64,000 nucleotides of DNA, taken from NCBI RefSeq assembly GCF_040546275.1, contig NZ_JBEPNO010000001.1:124001-188000 (forward strand), read 5' to 3'. Below, piece by piece: positions 24,731 to 33,560 of this stretch (positions are counted from its first letter, which is position 1; the number at the start of each line of letters is the position of its first letter). The DNA comes from Nakamurella sp040546275. GTDB taxonomy: Bacteria > Actinomycetota > Actinomycetes > Mycobacteriales > Nakamurellaceae. The position numbers and the translations under genes were made by a program. The notes beneath the pieces are model-generated. The model worked only from the letters and a program-made list of their open reading frames with translations, was not told where the DNA came from and searched no databases.

Positions 24731-26289
24731 CTGCCGAGAACAGCCATCGGTCGATCGAGGAACGTGCCGCGGTCGTGATCGTCGGTGCCGGACCGGTCGG
24801 CGTCGTAGCCGCAACTCTGCTGGCCCAGCGTGGCATCGACAGCCTGGTGCTGGAGCAGTACTCCGCCGCGTATTCGTTGCCTCGTGCCGTTCATCTGGAC
24901 GACGAGGTCTACTGCATCCTGCGGGAGATCGGGCTGGATGCCCGGTTCGACGCCATCAGTCGGCCGATGCCGGGTATGCGGCTGGTGGATGCCCGGCACC
25001 GCACGATGGCCGAGTTCCGTCGGGAGGGGGTCAACGGATCACTCGGATGCCCGCAGGCCAGCATGTTCGATCAACCCGATCTCGAAAAACTGTTGCTGGA
25101 GAACCTTTCCGCCCACCCGGGTGTAGTCCTCCGACGGGGGGCCAGGGTGACTGCCATCGAGCAGCGAAACGCCGGCGCGCTGATTCGTTATGCCGACACG
25201 TCCGGCCTGCACACCGTTCTCGCCGATGCCGTGCTGGGCTGCGACGGTGCGAACAGTGTGGTCCGCCAGTTCATCGGCGCGTCGATGAGCGATCTACGGT
25301 TCTGCGAGCGGTGGCTCGTCATCGACGTGCGGACCTCGGCACCGCTGCTGGTGTGGGGAGGGGTGCACCAGATCTGCGACCCGCACCGTCCGGCGACCTT
25401 CATGCACGTCACCGGCACGCGATACCGGTGGGAGTTCCGACTCGACGACGACGAGAACGCCGCCGACCTGACCACCCCCGACATGCTGGCGCAGCTGCTC
25501 GAGCCGTGGTTCGGTCCTGTTCTGCCCGCCGACGTCGAGATCGTCCGCCGCGCCACGTACACGTTCCGGGCGCAGGTTGCCGACCGCTGGCGTAGCGGCC
25601 GGGTCTTCCTGCTCGGCGATGCCGCCCATCAGACGCCGCCGTTCATCGGGCAGGGTCTGGGCGCCGGGCTTCGTGACGCACACAACCTTGCCTGGAAATT
25701 GGCCGGCGTGGTGCGCGGCGAACTCGCCGAGAAGGTCCTCGACACCTACGAACCCGAACGCCTTCCGCACGCCACCCGGACGGTGCGGGCGGCGGTCGCC
25801 ATCGGATGGGCACTGACCGGGGGACAGGGCCGGGCCGCTGTGGTGCGAAAAGGCGTACTGGCCTTGATGTGCCGGATTCCCGGACTGTCGCGGGCCGTCC
25901 TCAACAGCGCCTCGCCGGCGCTGGGCCGTAGTGCTCTGGTCACAGGTACGCCGGTGACCGGACGGCTCGGCCAACGCCGACCAGGCCGTGTTTTCCCCGG
26001 CGTGCTGTCCGTCGCTACGGTTCCACGCGGGTTCACCATCGTGTCGAACTGCCTGCCGACGCCGGCACAGAGGCACGTCATGCTCGGCCTCGGTGTTCAT
26101 CATCTGATCGAGAAAAACCGGGGTGCAGCGGTTCTGGTGAGGCCGGACGGCGCGGTAGCCAGCGTCGGGCACGGGCGCTCTGCGGTGACACGGCTGCTCG
26201 AGCTCGTGGCAGCGTTCTCGACCGGTGCCGGCGGTGAGGGCTCGAAAGAATCCGGGCAGCTCAGCCGTCGCGAGGAGGCACACCGTTGA
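24727..26289 (+). CDS. FAD-dependent aromatic hydroxylase (MhpA/PheA-like)
   Basis: 520 residues of the class A flavoprotein monooxygenases. The FAD motif GAGPVGVVAATLLAQRGI is near the N-terminus, the DG-type segment is LGCDGANSVVRQF, and the second FAD motif is FLLGDAAHQTPPFIGQGLGAGLRDA. It resembles 3-(3-hydroxyphenyl)propionate hydroxylase. It would add the second hydroxyl that the extradiol dioxygenase needs. The start overlaps the FAH stop (ATGA) and the stop overlaps the SDR start (TTGA). Confidence 0.92.
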   Translation: MTAENSHRSIEERAAVVIVGAGPVGVVAATLLAQRGIDSLVLEQYSAAYSLPRAVHLDDEVYCILREIGLDARFDAISRPMPGMRLVDARHRTMAEFRREGVNGSLGCPQASMFDQPDLEKLLLENLSAHPGVVLRRGARVTAIEQRNAGALIRYADTSGLHTVLADAVLGCDGANSVVRQFIGASMSDLRFCERWLVIDVRTSAPLLVWGGVHQICDPHRPATFMHVTGTRYRWEFRLDDDENAADLTTPDMLAQLLEPWFGPVLPADVEIVRRATYTFRAQVADRWRSGRVFLLGDAAHQTPPFIGQGLGAGLRDAHNLAWKLAGVVRGELAEKVLDTYEPERLPHATRTVRAAVAIGWALTGGQGRAAVVRKGVLALMCRIPGLSRAVLNSASPALGRSALVTGTPVTGRLGQRRPGRVFPGVLSVATVPRGFTIVSNCLPTPAQRHVMLGLGVHHLIEKNRGAAVLVRPDGAVASVGHGRSAVTRLLELVAAFSTGAGGEGSKESGQLSRREEAHR

Positions 26290-27104
26290 ACACGACCTAC
26301 ACCGCCCGCACCGTCCTGGTCACCGGTGCCTCGTCGGGGATCGGCCGAGCCACCGCCGAGGCCTTCGTCGCCCGCGGATATACCGTCGTCGGAACCAGTC
26401 GCGATCCGGCCGCCATTGCGGAAGAGAACCGTGTCGACGGCGTCGAGTACATTCCGCTCGACCTGCGTGTGCCGGCCTCGATCGAGGCCCTGCCGTCGCT
26501 GGTCGGCGAGATCGACATCCTGATCAACAATGCGGGAGAGAGCCAGTGCGGTCCCCTCGAGGATCTTCCGACCGCGACCGTCGAGGATCTGTTCCAGCTC
26601 AACGTGTTCGGACCGTTACGGCTGACCCAGCTCGTCCTCCCCGGCATGCGCGTCCGGCGCTACGGCCGGGTGGTGATGATCGGGTCGATGCTGGCCAGCT
26701 TCCCACTGGCGTACCGCTCCTGCTACGTAGCGACAAAAGCCGCGATCAAGGGCTTCTCGGAGGCCGCGCGTTTCGAGACGTCACCCTTCGGCGTCTGGCT
26801 CACCACCGTGGAACCCGGCTCCATCAACACCGGGATCTCCGAGCGGCGCACCACCTCCATCGCCGATGGCTCGCCCTACGCGGCTGATTTCACGACCGTG
26901 CTCTCGGCGCTGGATCGACGTAGCCACGGTGGTATCCCACCCCGTCAGGTGGCCGAGACCATCGTCGTCGCGGTCGAGTCCGAGCATCCCAAGCCGCTGT
27001 ACGCGGTCGGCAGCCGGGCCCCGATGATGTTCACCTTGCGCCGGCTGACTCCGCGGACGCTGGTCGAGAAGCTGGTGGCCCGCGGGCACGACCTCTCTCG
27101 TTGA
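26286..27104 (+). CDS. Short-chain dehydrogenase/reductase
   Basis: 272 residues. The cofactor motif is TGASSGIG, NAG follows in INNAGES, the catalytic serine lies in IGSMLASFPL and the Tyr-x3-Lys motif is YVATK. The start is TTG 26286, in a TTGA overlap with the hydroxylase stop; no better start exists upstream. It probably oxidises an alcohol group of the operon's substrate. The region after residue 190 (TTSIADGSPYAADFTTVL) resembles many substrate-specific SDR tails and gives no clue to the substrate. Confidence 0.9.
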   Translation: MNTTYTARTVLVTGASSGIGRATAEAFVARGYTVVGTSRDPAAIAEENRVDGVEYIPLDLRVPASIEALPSLVGEIDILINNAGESQCGPLEDLPTATVEDLFQLNVFGPLRLTQLVLPGMRVRRYGRVVMIGSMLASFPLAYRSCYVATKAAIKGFSEAARFETSPFGVWLTTVEPGSINTGISERRTTSIADGSPYAADFTTVLSALDRRSHGGIPPRQVAETIVVAVESEHPKPLYAVGSRAPMMFTLRRLTPRTLVEKLVARGHDLSR

Positions 27105-27153
27105 CCTACCGGCGCACACTGATGCAGTGAATGGATGAGGCAGGAGAACTGAC

Positions 27154-28518
27154 TTGAATGCAGACCAGTACCGCCGGCGACTGACGGATCCGATCAAGGA
27201 CGAGACCAGGATGGCCGTGCGCTGGGGCCTTGGGCACCAGTTGCCGAGAACGATCATGGCCATCGCCGGGCATCGCGGGGACCTGCAGGGCCAGATGGTC
27301 GGCGCCGCCGGCCACAACGGAGACCCCTTCCCGGTCTTCGAGCGGATGCGAGCAGCGGGCCCCCTCTACCGAGGTCGGTTCGCCTACGTCACCACCTCGT
27401 TACCGGTCGCTCGGGAGGTGCTGTCCAGCCATGACTTCCGCGCCCGGTCCAATCGCAGATCGATCAGTGGCCCGGTCGGACGGCTGCTGGCCTGGTCCGG
27501 CGCCACCCGCGCCCTCGGCCCGCTCGATCCGCCCTCGTTGCTGGCCACCGAACCGCCCGAACACACCCGCTACCGCAAACTCGTCGCCAGGGTGTTCAGC
27601 GCGCGCGCCGTCGCGGCGCTCCGGGAGCGTGCCGAGGTGATCGCCGCTGAGCTCCTCGACGGACTGGCCGGTCGCCGCGAGGTCGACCTCGTGCCCACGT
27701 ACTGCACGGCGCTGCCCCTCACCATCATCGGTGAAATCCTCGGCGTGCCCGCCGCCGAACACCATCGTGTGCTGGCCTTCGGGCAGGCCGCGGCGCCGAG
27801 TCTTGACCTCGGTCTGTCCTGGCCGACCTTCCGCCGCGTCGAATCATCGCTGCACGACTTCGACGTCTGGTTGGGGCAACATCTCGCCCGTCTTCGCGCC
27901 GACCCGCAGGACGACCTGTTGAGCCAGCTCGTCTCGGCACAGGACGAGGGCGTGGGGCTGACCGAGACAGAGCTGAGATCCATTGCCGGACTGGTGCTCT
28001 CGGCCGGATTCGAGACGACCGTCAACCTGCTTGGCAACGGGACTGCCCTGCTGTTGGAGCATCCTGATCAGCGGGCTGTGCTGGATACATCGCCGGAGCT
28101 CTGGCCGAACGCCGTTGACGAGATGCTGCGCCTCGATCCACCGGTCCTGCTCACCGGGCGCACCGCGCAGAGCGACACCGAACTCGCCGGAGTCCAGATC
28201 CCCCGGGGGACCGTCGTCACCGCCGCGCTGGCCGCGGCGAATCGTGATCCGGAAGTGTTCAGCGACCCCGACCGTTTCGATGTCACCCGTCACAATGCGA
28301 AGGAGCATGTCTCCTTCTCGGCGGGGCGACACTTCTGTCTCGGAGCCGCACTCGCCCGTATGGAGGGTGAGGTCGGATTGCGCACGCTGTTCGCTCGTCA
28401 TCCGCACCTGCGGGCCCAGACCGGAGCTCGCCGGCGGGAAACCCGCATCCTGCGCGGATACGCGAACTTCCCCGTCGATCTCGGTCCGCCGGCCGACACG
28501 CCGGTCCAGAAGGTCTAG
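27154..28518 (+). CDS. Cytochrome P450
   Basis: 454 residues, soluble bacterial type. The oxygen-binding helix shows AGFETT at 284-289, the ExxR motif is EMLR at 323-326, and the haem loop FSAGRHFCLGAALARME places the haem thiolate at C395. The start is TTG 27154 with AGGAGAAC upstream. It lies 50 bases after the SDR gene. It could carry out the first hydroxylation of a hydrophobic substrate feeding the downstream ring-cleavage steps. The 3' end overlaps the convergent TetR gene by 4 bases. Confidence 0.95.
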   Translation: MNADQYRRRLTDPIKDETRMAVRWGLGHQLPRTIMAIAGHRGDLQGQMVGAAGHNGDPFPVFERMRAAGPLYRGRFAYVTTSLPVAREVLSSHDFRARSNRRSISGPVGRLLAWSGATRALGPLDPPSLLATEPPEHTRYRKLVARVFSARAVAALRERAEVIAAELLDGLAGRREVDLVPTYCTALPLTIIGEILGVPAAEHHRVLAFGQAAAPSLDLGLSWPTFRRVESSLHDFDVWLGQHLARLRADPQDDLLSQLVSAQDEGVGLTETELRSIAGLVLSAGFETTVNLLGNGTALLLEHPDQRAVLDTSPELWPNAVDEMLRLDPPVLLTGRTAQSDTELAGVQIPRGTVVTAALAAANRDPEVFSDPDRFDVTRHNAKEHVSFSAGRHFCLGAALARMEGEVGLRTLFARHPHLRAQTGARRRETRILRGYANFPVDLGPPADTPVQKV

Positions 28519-29153
28519 CTACGACGCGGTTTCGGTACCGGCAGCGGACGGGAGGCGATCTCGCGAGCCTCGTCGCCGGTCAACCCGAACATACGGAGCA
28601 GATTGATCGCCAGCTCGTCCGCCACTCGGTCGATCTGAAGCTTCGGCTTGCGCTTGACGAGGTCGAGCACCCCGAGGAGAGCGCCGCCGGTACAGGCGAG
28701 CGCGATCGCCGGGTCGGCGATGTCGAAGCGCCCGGCCGCGTGCGCAGCGGTGATGTCCCGCAGGGCGCGCGGGGCGAGTCCGGACCCGGAGGTCAGGTAG
28801 TTCGAGCCGGTGTTGGAGATGATCCGCGCGATCTGCGGATGGGTCCGTTGCAGCCGCACGGTGAGCCGGACACCTGAGGCGAAGACCTCGGCCGGGTCGT
28901 CCAGACCGGCGGTGATCTGGTCCAACAGCGCCCCGTGCTCTTCCAGTGTCTCGGCCACGGCGGTGTCGAAGAGCGCGGCCTTCGTGGCGAAGTGGTTGTA
29001 GAAGGAGCCGAAGCCGACGTCCGCCAGCTCGGTGATCTCCTGGATGCTCGAGTCGGCCCCGCCGTCATGCGCGAGGAGTTGCCGCGCGGCACCGATCAGC
29101 GCCGCCCTGGTGCGCGCCTTGCGGCGGTCCAGTCGGTTGGCAGTCTCGATCAT
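28515..29153 (-). CDS. TetR-family transcriptional regulator
   Basis: 212 residues. The DNA-binding helix-turn-helix lies at about 35-60 (SSIQEITELADVGFGSFYNHFATKAALF), followed by a helical ligand domain. It is divergent from the acyl-CoA synthetase, and the gap contains ATCAGTTCTGA and ATCAGAACCGAT elements that also flank the promoter of the dioxygenase operon at 22.6 kb. It is therefore the probable regulator of both units and of itself. An acyl-CoA or aromatic ligand would be typical. Confidence 0.92.
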   Translation of the reverse strand: MIETANRLDRRKARTRAALIGAARQLLAHDGGADSSIQEITELADVGFGSFYNHFATKAALFDTAVAETLEEHGALLDQITAGLDDPAEVFASGVRLTVRLQRTHPQIARIISNTGSNYLTSGSGLAPRALRDITAAHAAGRFDIADPAIALACTGGALLGVLDLVKRKPKLQIDRVADELAINLLRMFGLTGDEAREIASRPLPVPKPRRS

Positions 29154-29184
29154 CGCCGGAGACTAACACATTGCTGATGCCCAT

Positions 29185-29247
29185 ATCAGTTCTGAGCCCT
29201 TCATTGACAACACCCCTCTGCAGAATGATGATGGCATCAGAACCGAT
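29185..29247 (+). promoter_or_regulatory. Promoter of the acyl-CoA synthetase gene with TetR-type operators
   Basis: ATCAGTTCTGA at 29185-29195, TTGACA at 29204-29209, a 17-base spacer, GATGAT at 29227-29232, then GGCATCAGAACCGAT up to 29247. The two ATCAG elements are inverted relative to each other and bracket the promoter. The arrangement copies that at 22585-22644. The start codon follows at 29263. Confidence 0.65.
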
Positions 29248-29262
29248 GGAAGGATCATTCAG

Positions 29263-31111
29263 ATGTCATCGTCGACAGCGCGTGAAGAACTGCACAGTGA
29301 CCAAGGGCCGGCCGGGGGGCCTCTGATGGCCCCGCAGTTCAGTTCCGTTGGCGCCAGATTCCTCGACCGGAGCCGGCGCTCGGCCATGAGCGAGGCTTTC
29401 CGCGCCCCGACTGCCACCGGATGGCTCTCCGTCACGTGGGCGGAGAGCGAGCGCCGGGCCCGTGAGCTGGCCGCCGGACTGCTCGCACTGGGCGTGCGGC
29501 CCGAGCAGCGAGTTGCCATCGCCGCGACCACGCGACTCGACTGGGTGCTTGCTGACCTCGCCGTCGCTGTTGCCGGGGCCGCAACCACGACGATCTACCC
29601 CAGCACCAACCCCGAGGACGTCGCGTACATCCTGGTCGACAGCGGCGCCGTCATCGGCTTCGCCGAGGACGAGACCCAGCTGGCGAAAATGCGTACGGCC
29701 GATGGTTTCGTCGGGGATCTGCGGCTCGTCATCCTCTTCGATGGCCCCTCCGACGGCGAGCACGTCCTGTCCATGGACCGTCTCACCGAACTGGGCCGAC
29801 ACCATCTCCGAGAACACCCGGAGGCCGTCGACGCTGCCGTGGCCGCGGTCGAGCCCGACCATCTCGCCACCATCGTCTACACCTCGGGCACCACCGGACG
29901 GCCGAAGGGTGTGGAGCTGACCCATGGCAGCTGGCTGCACCTCGGCGTCGCAGTCGCGGCCGAGGGCGTCATCCGCGCCGACCACCTGCAGTTCCTCTGG
30001 TTGCCGCTGTCGCATGTCTTCGGGAAGCTGCTGCTCGCCGCGCAGTACGAGATCGGTTTCACCACAGCGATCGACGGACGTGTCGATCGCATCTTCGACA
30101 ACTTTGTCGCTGATCCGGCCGAGCTTCATGGCCGCTGCACCGCGCATCTTCGAGAAGGTCTACAGTCGCGTCGTTTCCAGCGCCCAGGCAGCGGGCGGCG
30201 CCAAGGCGAAGATTTTCGATTGGGCCTTCACGGTCGGTGTCGACGTGGTTCGCCGTCGGCAGGCGGGCAGGCCGGTACGACCGTGGCAGAACGTGCAGCT
30301 TGCCGTTGCCGATCGACTCGTCTTCGCCAGGATCAGAGCGCGCCTCGGCGGCAACCTGGAGTATCTCGTCTCGGGCAGCGCCGCGCTGTCACCGCAGATC
30401 GCCGAGTGGTTCGCCGCCGCGGGTCTGCCGATCCTCGAGGGCTACGGCCTCACCGAGACCAGTGGAGCCTCGTTCGTCAACCACCCCGACGATGTCCACA
30501 TCGGCACGGTCGGCCGTGCGCTTTCCGGCACCGAGGTCAGGATCGCCGACGACGGCGAGATCCTGCTGCGCGGCCCGGGTGTCATGCGCGGCTTCCACAA
30601 CCTGCCGGACGAGACCGCGCGTGTGATCGACGGCGACGGGTGGCTTGCCACCGGCGATGTCGGCGAAGTGGACGCCGGTGGTTTCCTCAGGATCACGGAC
30701 CGCAAGAAGGACCTCGTCAAGACCAGCGGCGGCAAGTACATCGCGCCGACCGCGATCGAATCGGCGATCAAGGCGGCGTGCCCGATCGTTTCGCACGCAG
30801 TTCTGATCGCAGAGGGCCGTCGCTTCGCCAGCCTGCTGGTCACTCTGGATCCAGATGCGCACACAACGGAATCTGCCGAGGCAGCGGTCGAGCGGGCGAT
30901 CAAGTCGGTCAACGCCGTCTTGAACAGATGGGAGACGGTCAAGCAGTTCCGCATCCTCCCGCGGGAGCTGAGCATCGAAGCGGGTGAATTGACCCCGAGC
31001 ATGAAGATCAGGAGAGCGGTCGTCGCCCGGAACCACGCCGATGTGATCGACGGGATTTACAGTGGCAGACCTGACGACCCAGATCGCCAGGCGCCACGCC
31101 GCGCTGAGTAA
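29263..31111 (+). pseudogene. Long-chain acyl-CoA synthetase (FadD15-like), interrupted by a frameshift
   Basis: The joined product would be about 615 residues. The first frame carries the AMP-binding motif YTSGTTGRPKGVELTH and continues to DRIFDN. The rest continues in the next frame from about 30106 with LSLIRPSFMAAAPRIFEKVYSRV, GYGLTETSG, WLATGDVGEVD and DRKKDLVKTSGGKYIAP, ending at TAA 31109-31111. One extra T in the TTT at 30103-30105 explains the shift. Everything else is intact, so a recent mutation or a sequencing error is equally possible. It would activate a carboxylic acid for the catabolic cluster upstream. Confidence 0.85.
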
Positions 31112-31133
31112 TTCGGAGAGGGCACGGTGGACC

Positions 31134-31259
31134 ATGAATGGGCAAAGTGGGCCCCGTCTGCCGCGCCGGGACGACCGCGTCCTGGTCGCCATGTGCACCT
31201 GACTCGTGCTGGTCGTCGCGTCGGTCGCGGCACTGAACCTCGCCCTGCCCCCGATGTGA
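31134..31259 (+). pseudogene. Remnant of the N-terminus of an MFS transporter
   Basis: An ATG at 31134 opens a 42-codon frame with one internal TGA. It reads MNGQSGPRLPRR...VLVAMCT, stop, then LVLVVASVAALNLALPPM and a terminal stop. The hydrophobic piece matches the first membrane helix and LNLALP signature of DHA2-type drug/proton antiporters. Nothing further of the transporter follows. It lies between the acyl-CoA synthetase and the GNAT gene and looks like the residue of a deletion. Confidence 0.6.
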
Positions 31260-31272
31260 TGGGGTGGGCGAC

Positions 31273-31848
31273 ATGACTTGGGAAACGCATCCGGTGACAC
31301 CAAACCGCTTCGAAGACTTCGCCGACGTGATCAACCTGCAACGGCGCCCCACGCATTGTTGGTGTGTGTCCCACAGACTGCGTCCGGCTGACATCCACCG
31401 GTTGGGCGCCGGTAGACGGGAGCAGGCGATGCGGCGTCTGTGCGAGGGTGAGCATCCGCCGGGCGTGGTCACCTATGGGGACGGAGAACCAGTGGGCTGG
31501 TGCAACATCGGTCCGCGCTCCGAGATCCCTCGGCTCAAGGATTCGCGTCTGATCCGTCCCGTCGACGACGTGCCGGTGTGGAGCATCATCTGCGTCATCG
31601 TGCGCGCCGGGCACCGTCGGCAGGGTGTGACGGCTCCGCTGATCGAGGGCGCGTTAGCCTATGCCGCCTCGCACGGCGCGCCCGCGGTGGAGTCCTACCC
31701 GGTCGACCCGGCCGGACGGATGGATCTGACCATGGGGTTCGTCGGCACGAAGAAGATGTTCGAGAGGGCCGGTTTTCGGGTCATCGGCACCACCGACGCT
31801 GTCGCCAACGGTCTGCCGCGCCTGGTGATGCGGCGCGACATCGGCTGA
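31273..31848 (+). CDS. GNAT-family N-acetyltransferase
   Basis: 191 residues from ATG 31273, which has GGGTGGG ahead; a GTG nine bases upstream is an alternative. The acetyl-CoA binding region shows IICVIVRAGHRRQGVTAPLIEGALAYA, followed by a C-terminal ERAGFRVIG strand. The Cys/Trp-rich N-terminal part (QRRPTHCWCVSHRL) is typical of a group of actinobacterial GNATs of unknown acceptor. The start lies just behind the MFS remnant. Confidence 0.85.
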   Translation: MTWETHPVTPNRFEDFADVINLQRRPTHCWCVSHRLRPADIHRLGAGRREQAMRRLCEGEHPPGVVTYGDGEPVGWCNIGPRSEIPRLKDSRLIRPVDDVPVWSIICVIVRAGHRRQGVTAPLIEGALAYAASHGAPAVESYPVDPAGRMDLTMGFVGTKKMFERAGFRVIGTTDAVANGLPRLVMRRDIG

Positions 31849-31938
31849 AACGGTGCTGCGCGGCACGTGGCGGGCCTTCTGCCGAGGCCGCCGATCCTCG
31901 GCCGGTGTGGGTCGCCGACGATCGTCGATGATGATGGC

Positions 31939-32046
31939 ATGACTCGCGGACGTCTCAGCACGACGGTCGATCCCCTCCTGCTGGAAGAGGCCCGAAACCT
32001 GCGGCCGGGCACGACCGACGCAGCACTGGTGGAGGTGACGCGGTGA
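31939..32046 (+). pseudogene. Truncated MazE/VapB-like antitoxin
   Basis: 35 residues (MTRGRLSTTVDPLLLEEARN and on to ALVEVTR) matching only the N-terminal DNA-binding part of ribbon-helix-helix antitoxins of the type xLSTTVDxxLLxEARxLR...TDAALVxxA. The normal C-terminal toxin-neutralising half is missing, and the frame ends at TGA 32044-32046. Remnants of the toxin start immediately after it, so a deletion has fused the two genes. Confidence 0.6.
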
Positions 32047-32051
32047 TCCCG

Positions 32052-32279
32052 CGCCACCGCCGTGCGCTCGTGGCGCCATGCACGAAGATTTGTGGGCTGC
32101 CCAGCGAAGTGGTGCTCGAACCCGGTGACGATCGGTCCCTCGTCGGTCGGCGGTGAACCTCGACTCGGTGGAATGCGTCTCGATTGTGGTTCTCGTGAGC
32201 AGGTTGGGCCGTTTGCGGGATGCCCGGATGCGGGAGAAACTGCGCGGCGCTCGCGGTAGCCGTTGATTGTTCCGTTTGA
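32052..32279 (+). pseudogene. MazF/PemK toxin remnant with two frameshifts
   Basis: Three frames must be joined to read the middle and C-terminal part of a MazF-type RNase. The first runs RHRRALVAPCTKICGLPSEV...VLEPGDDR (from 32052). The second gives PRRSAVNLDSVECVSIVVL...VSRLGRLRDARMRE. The third gives NCAALAVAVDCS, ending at TGA 32277-32279. A one-base loss near 32140 and a one-base gain near 32238 explain the breaks. The N-terminal third is absent. It cannot encode an active toxin. Confidence 0.65.
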
Positions 32280-32369
32280 TCCATCGCCGGCAGTCGGAAG
32301 GCGGTGCTGGCTGGATGCCGGTGGAAAACCGATCGCGTGAACCTGGTGAGGTTCAACGCAATTGCCGAC

Positions 32370-32804
32370 CTACTCGCGCCGCCAACCCCGACAGGTGATG
32401 TAGCCGGCCACGAGCAGTCCGGTCATCAGTCCGTCCCACACGATGACCTCGCCGGACCCCACGGCGCTGCCGGTGAACTGGTAGCCGGCGGCGGTACCGG
32501 TCAGCAGGAGCTTGTTGGCGATCACCAGCTCCCACAGGCCGCGACGACCACGCGGTGCCACGGCGAGCAGGACAAACAGCCCGGTGCACAAGGCGAACCC
32601 GTACATCCGCCACGTTTCGACGATCCTGGTTGCGCTCTCCGCGTGGAGCACCGTCGTCACGGACGCGGCCATTGCCGCCGCGGCGGCAACCGCAGCCGTC
32701 GCCATGATTGCTCGGGTGACCCGGAGTCGGGTGGGCGACAGACCCGTTGGCTGGATCTGACCGTCGTCGACGGACACCCGATGCATGAGCAGTTTGTCGG
32801 CCAT
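32370..32804 (-). CDS. Small integral membrane protein of unknown function
   Basis: 144 residues with about four hydrophobic segments (MATAAVAAAAAMAASVTTVL; MYGFALCTGLFVLLAVA; LVIANKLLLTGTAAGYQF; GLMTGLLVAGYITC) and short loops. No catalytic motif is visible and the family was not recognised. It is divergent from a TetR gene, with CGACAG/CTGTCG repeats in the 141-base gap, so it is probably that regulator's target. Confidence 0.7.
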   Translation of the reverse strand: MADKLLMHRVSVDDGQIQPTGLSPTRLRVTRAIMATAAVAAAAAMAASVTTVLHAESATRIVETWRMYGFALCTGLFVLLAVAPRGRRGLWELVIANKLLLTGTAAGYQFTGSAVGSGEVIVWDGLMTGLLVAGYITCRGWRRE

Positions 32805-32830
32805 GTTCCACCTGTCGATTGTCGGCTAAG

Positions 32831-32845
32831 GCGACAGTCTGTCGC
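32831..32845. promoter_or_regulatory. Inverted repeat in the divergent TetR/membrane-protein gap
   Basis: GCGACAG at 32831-32837 and CTGTCGC at 32839-32845 are exact complements around a single T. Two more TGTCG half-elements lie just upstream (near 32813 and 32820). It sits 27 bases upstream of the start codon of the membrane protein and about 100 bases before the TetR gene. A TetR operator is the likely reading. Confidence 0.45.
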
Positions 32846-32945
32846 GTTAGTGGCCTGAGCGTGACATACTGACGGGGTCGGCGCAACTGCGCTGTCGACG
32901 CCGTCCCGGCTGACGCCGTCCGGCCGAAACAGAAGGTGGTTCGCC

Positions 32946-33560
32946 ATGAATCCGGACCGGCGCGGCGACGCCGACACCGCACGCCGGCCCGGCGGGCGAT
33001 CGGCTCGAGCCGGCGCGGCGATCCTGAGCGCCACGCTCACCGAACTGGTCGAGGTGGGGTACGCCGCGCTGAGCCTGGACCTTGTCGCCGCCCGTGCCGG
33101 CGTGCACCGTGCCACGATCTACCGACGCTGGGCGAACAAGGGCGACCTGGTCGTGGCGGCCGTGCTCGCGTCTGCGGCCGCCGACATCCCCGAGCCCGAC
33201 ACGGGAACCCTGCGTGGCGATCTGCAGATGATGCTGCGGGACGTCGTCGATACCCTTGCGCTGCCGAGCAGCCGGGCCCTGCTGCAGATCGTGGTGGCCG
33301 AAGCAGATCGGGTTCCGTCCATCGACGCCGTGGCGCGTTCCTTCTGGCAGCAACGGTTCGAACTGGCTGTGGCAGTCGTGGAACGAGGCAAACAGCGTGG
33401 CGAACTCGGCGAGGACGTCGATTCCGCCCTGTTCGTCGAGGTCCTGGTCGCTCCGCTCTACCTCCGCACCCTGGTCATCCGGCAACCGCTCACCGATCAG
33501 TACGCCGACCATCTCGTCGATCTCGCGCTCGCGCCTGCTCTGGCATCCGAGGACCGATAG
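32946..33560 (+). CDS. TetR-family transcriptional regulator
   Basis: 204 residues. The helix-turn-helix is at about 40-65 (LSLDLVAARAGVHRATIYRRWANKGDLVVAAV), followed by a ligand domain with the TetR_C pattern (LQIVVAEADRVPSIDAVARSFWQQRF). It is divergent from the small membrane protein and probably regulates it. The TAG stop is directly followed, in the same frame, by the remains of a MarR gene, marking a deletion junction. Confidence 0.9.
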   Translation: MNPDRRGDADTARRPGGRSARAGAAILSATLTELVEVGYAALSLDLVAARAGVHRATIYRRWANKGDLVVAAVLASAAADIPEPDTGTLRGDLQMMLRDVVDTLALPSSRALLQIVVAEADRVPSIDAVARSFWQQRFELAVAVVERGKQRGELGEDVDSALFVEVLVAPLYLRTLVIRQPLTDQYADHLVDLALAPALASEDR

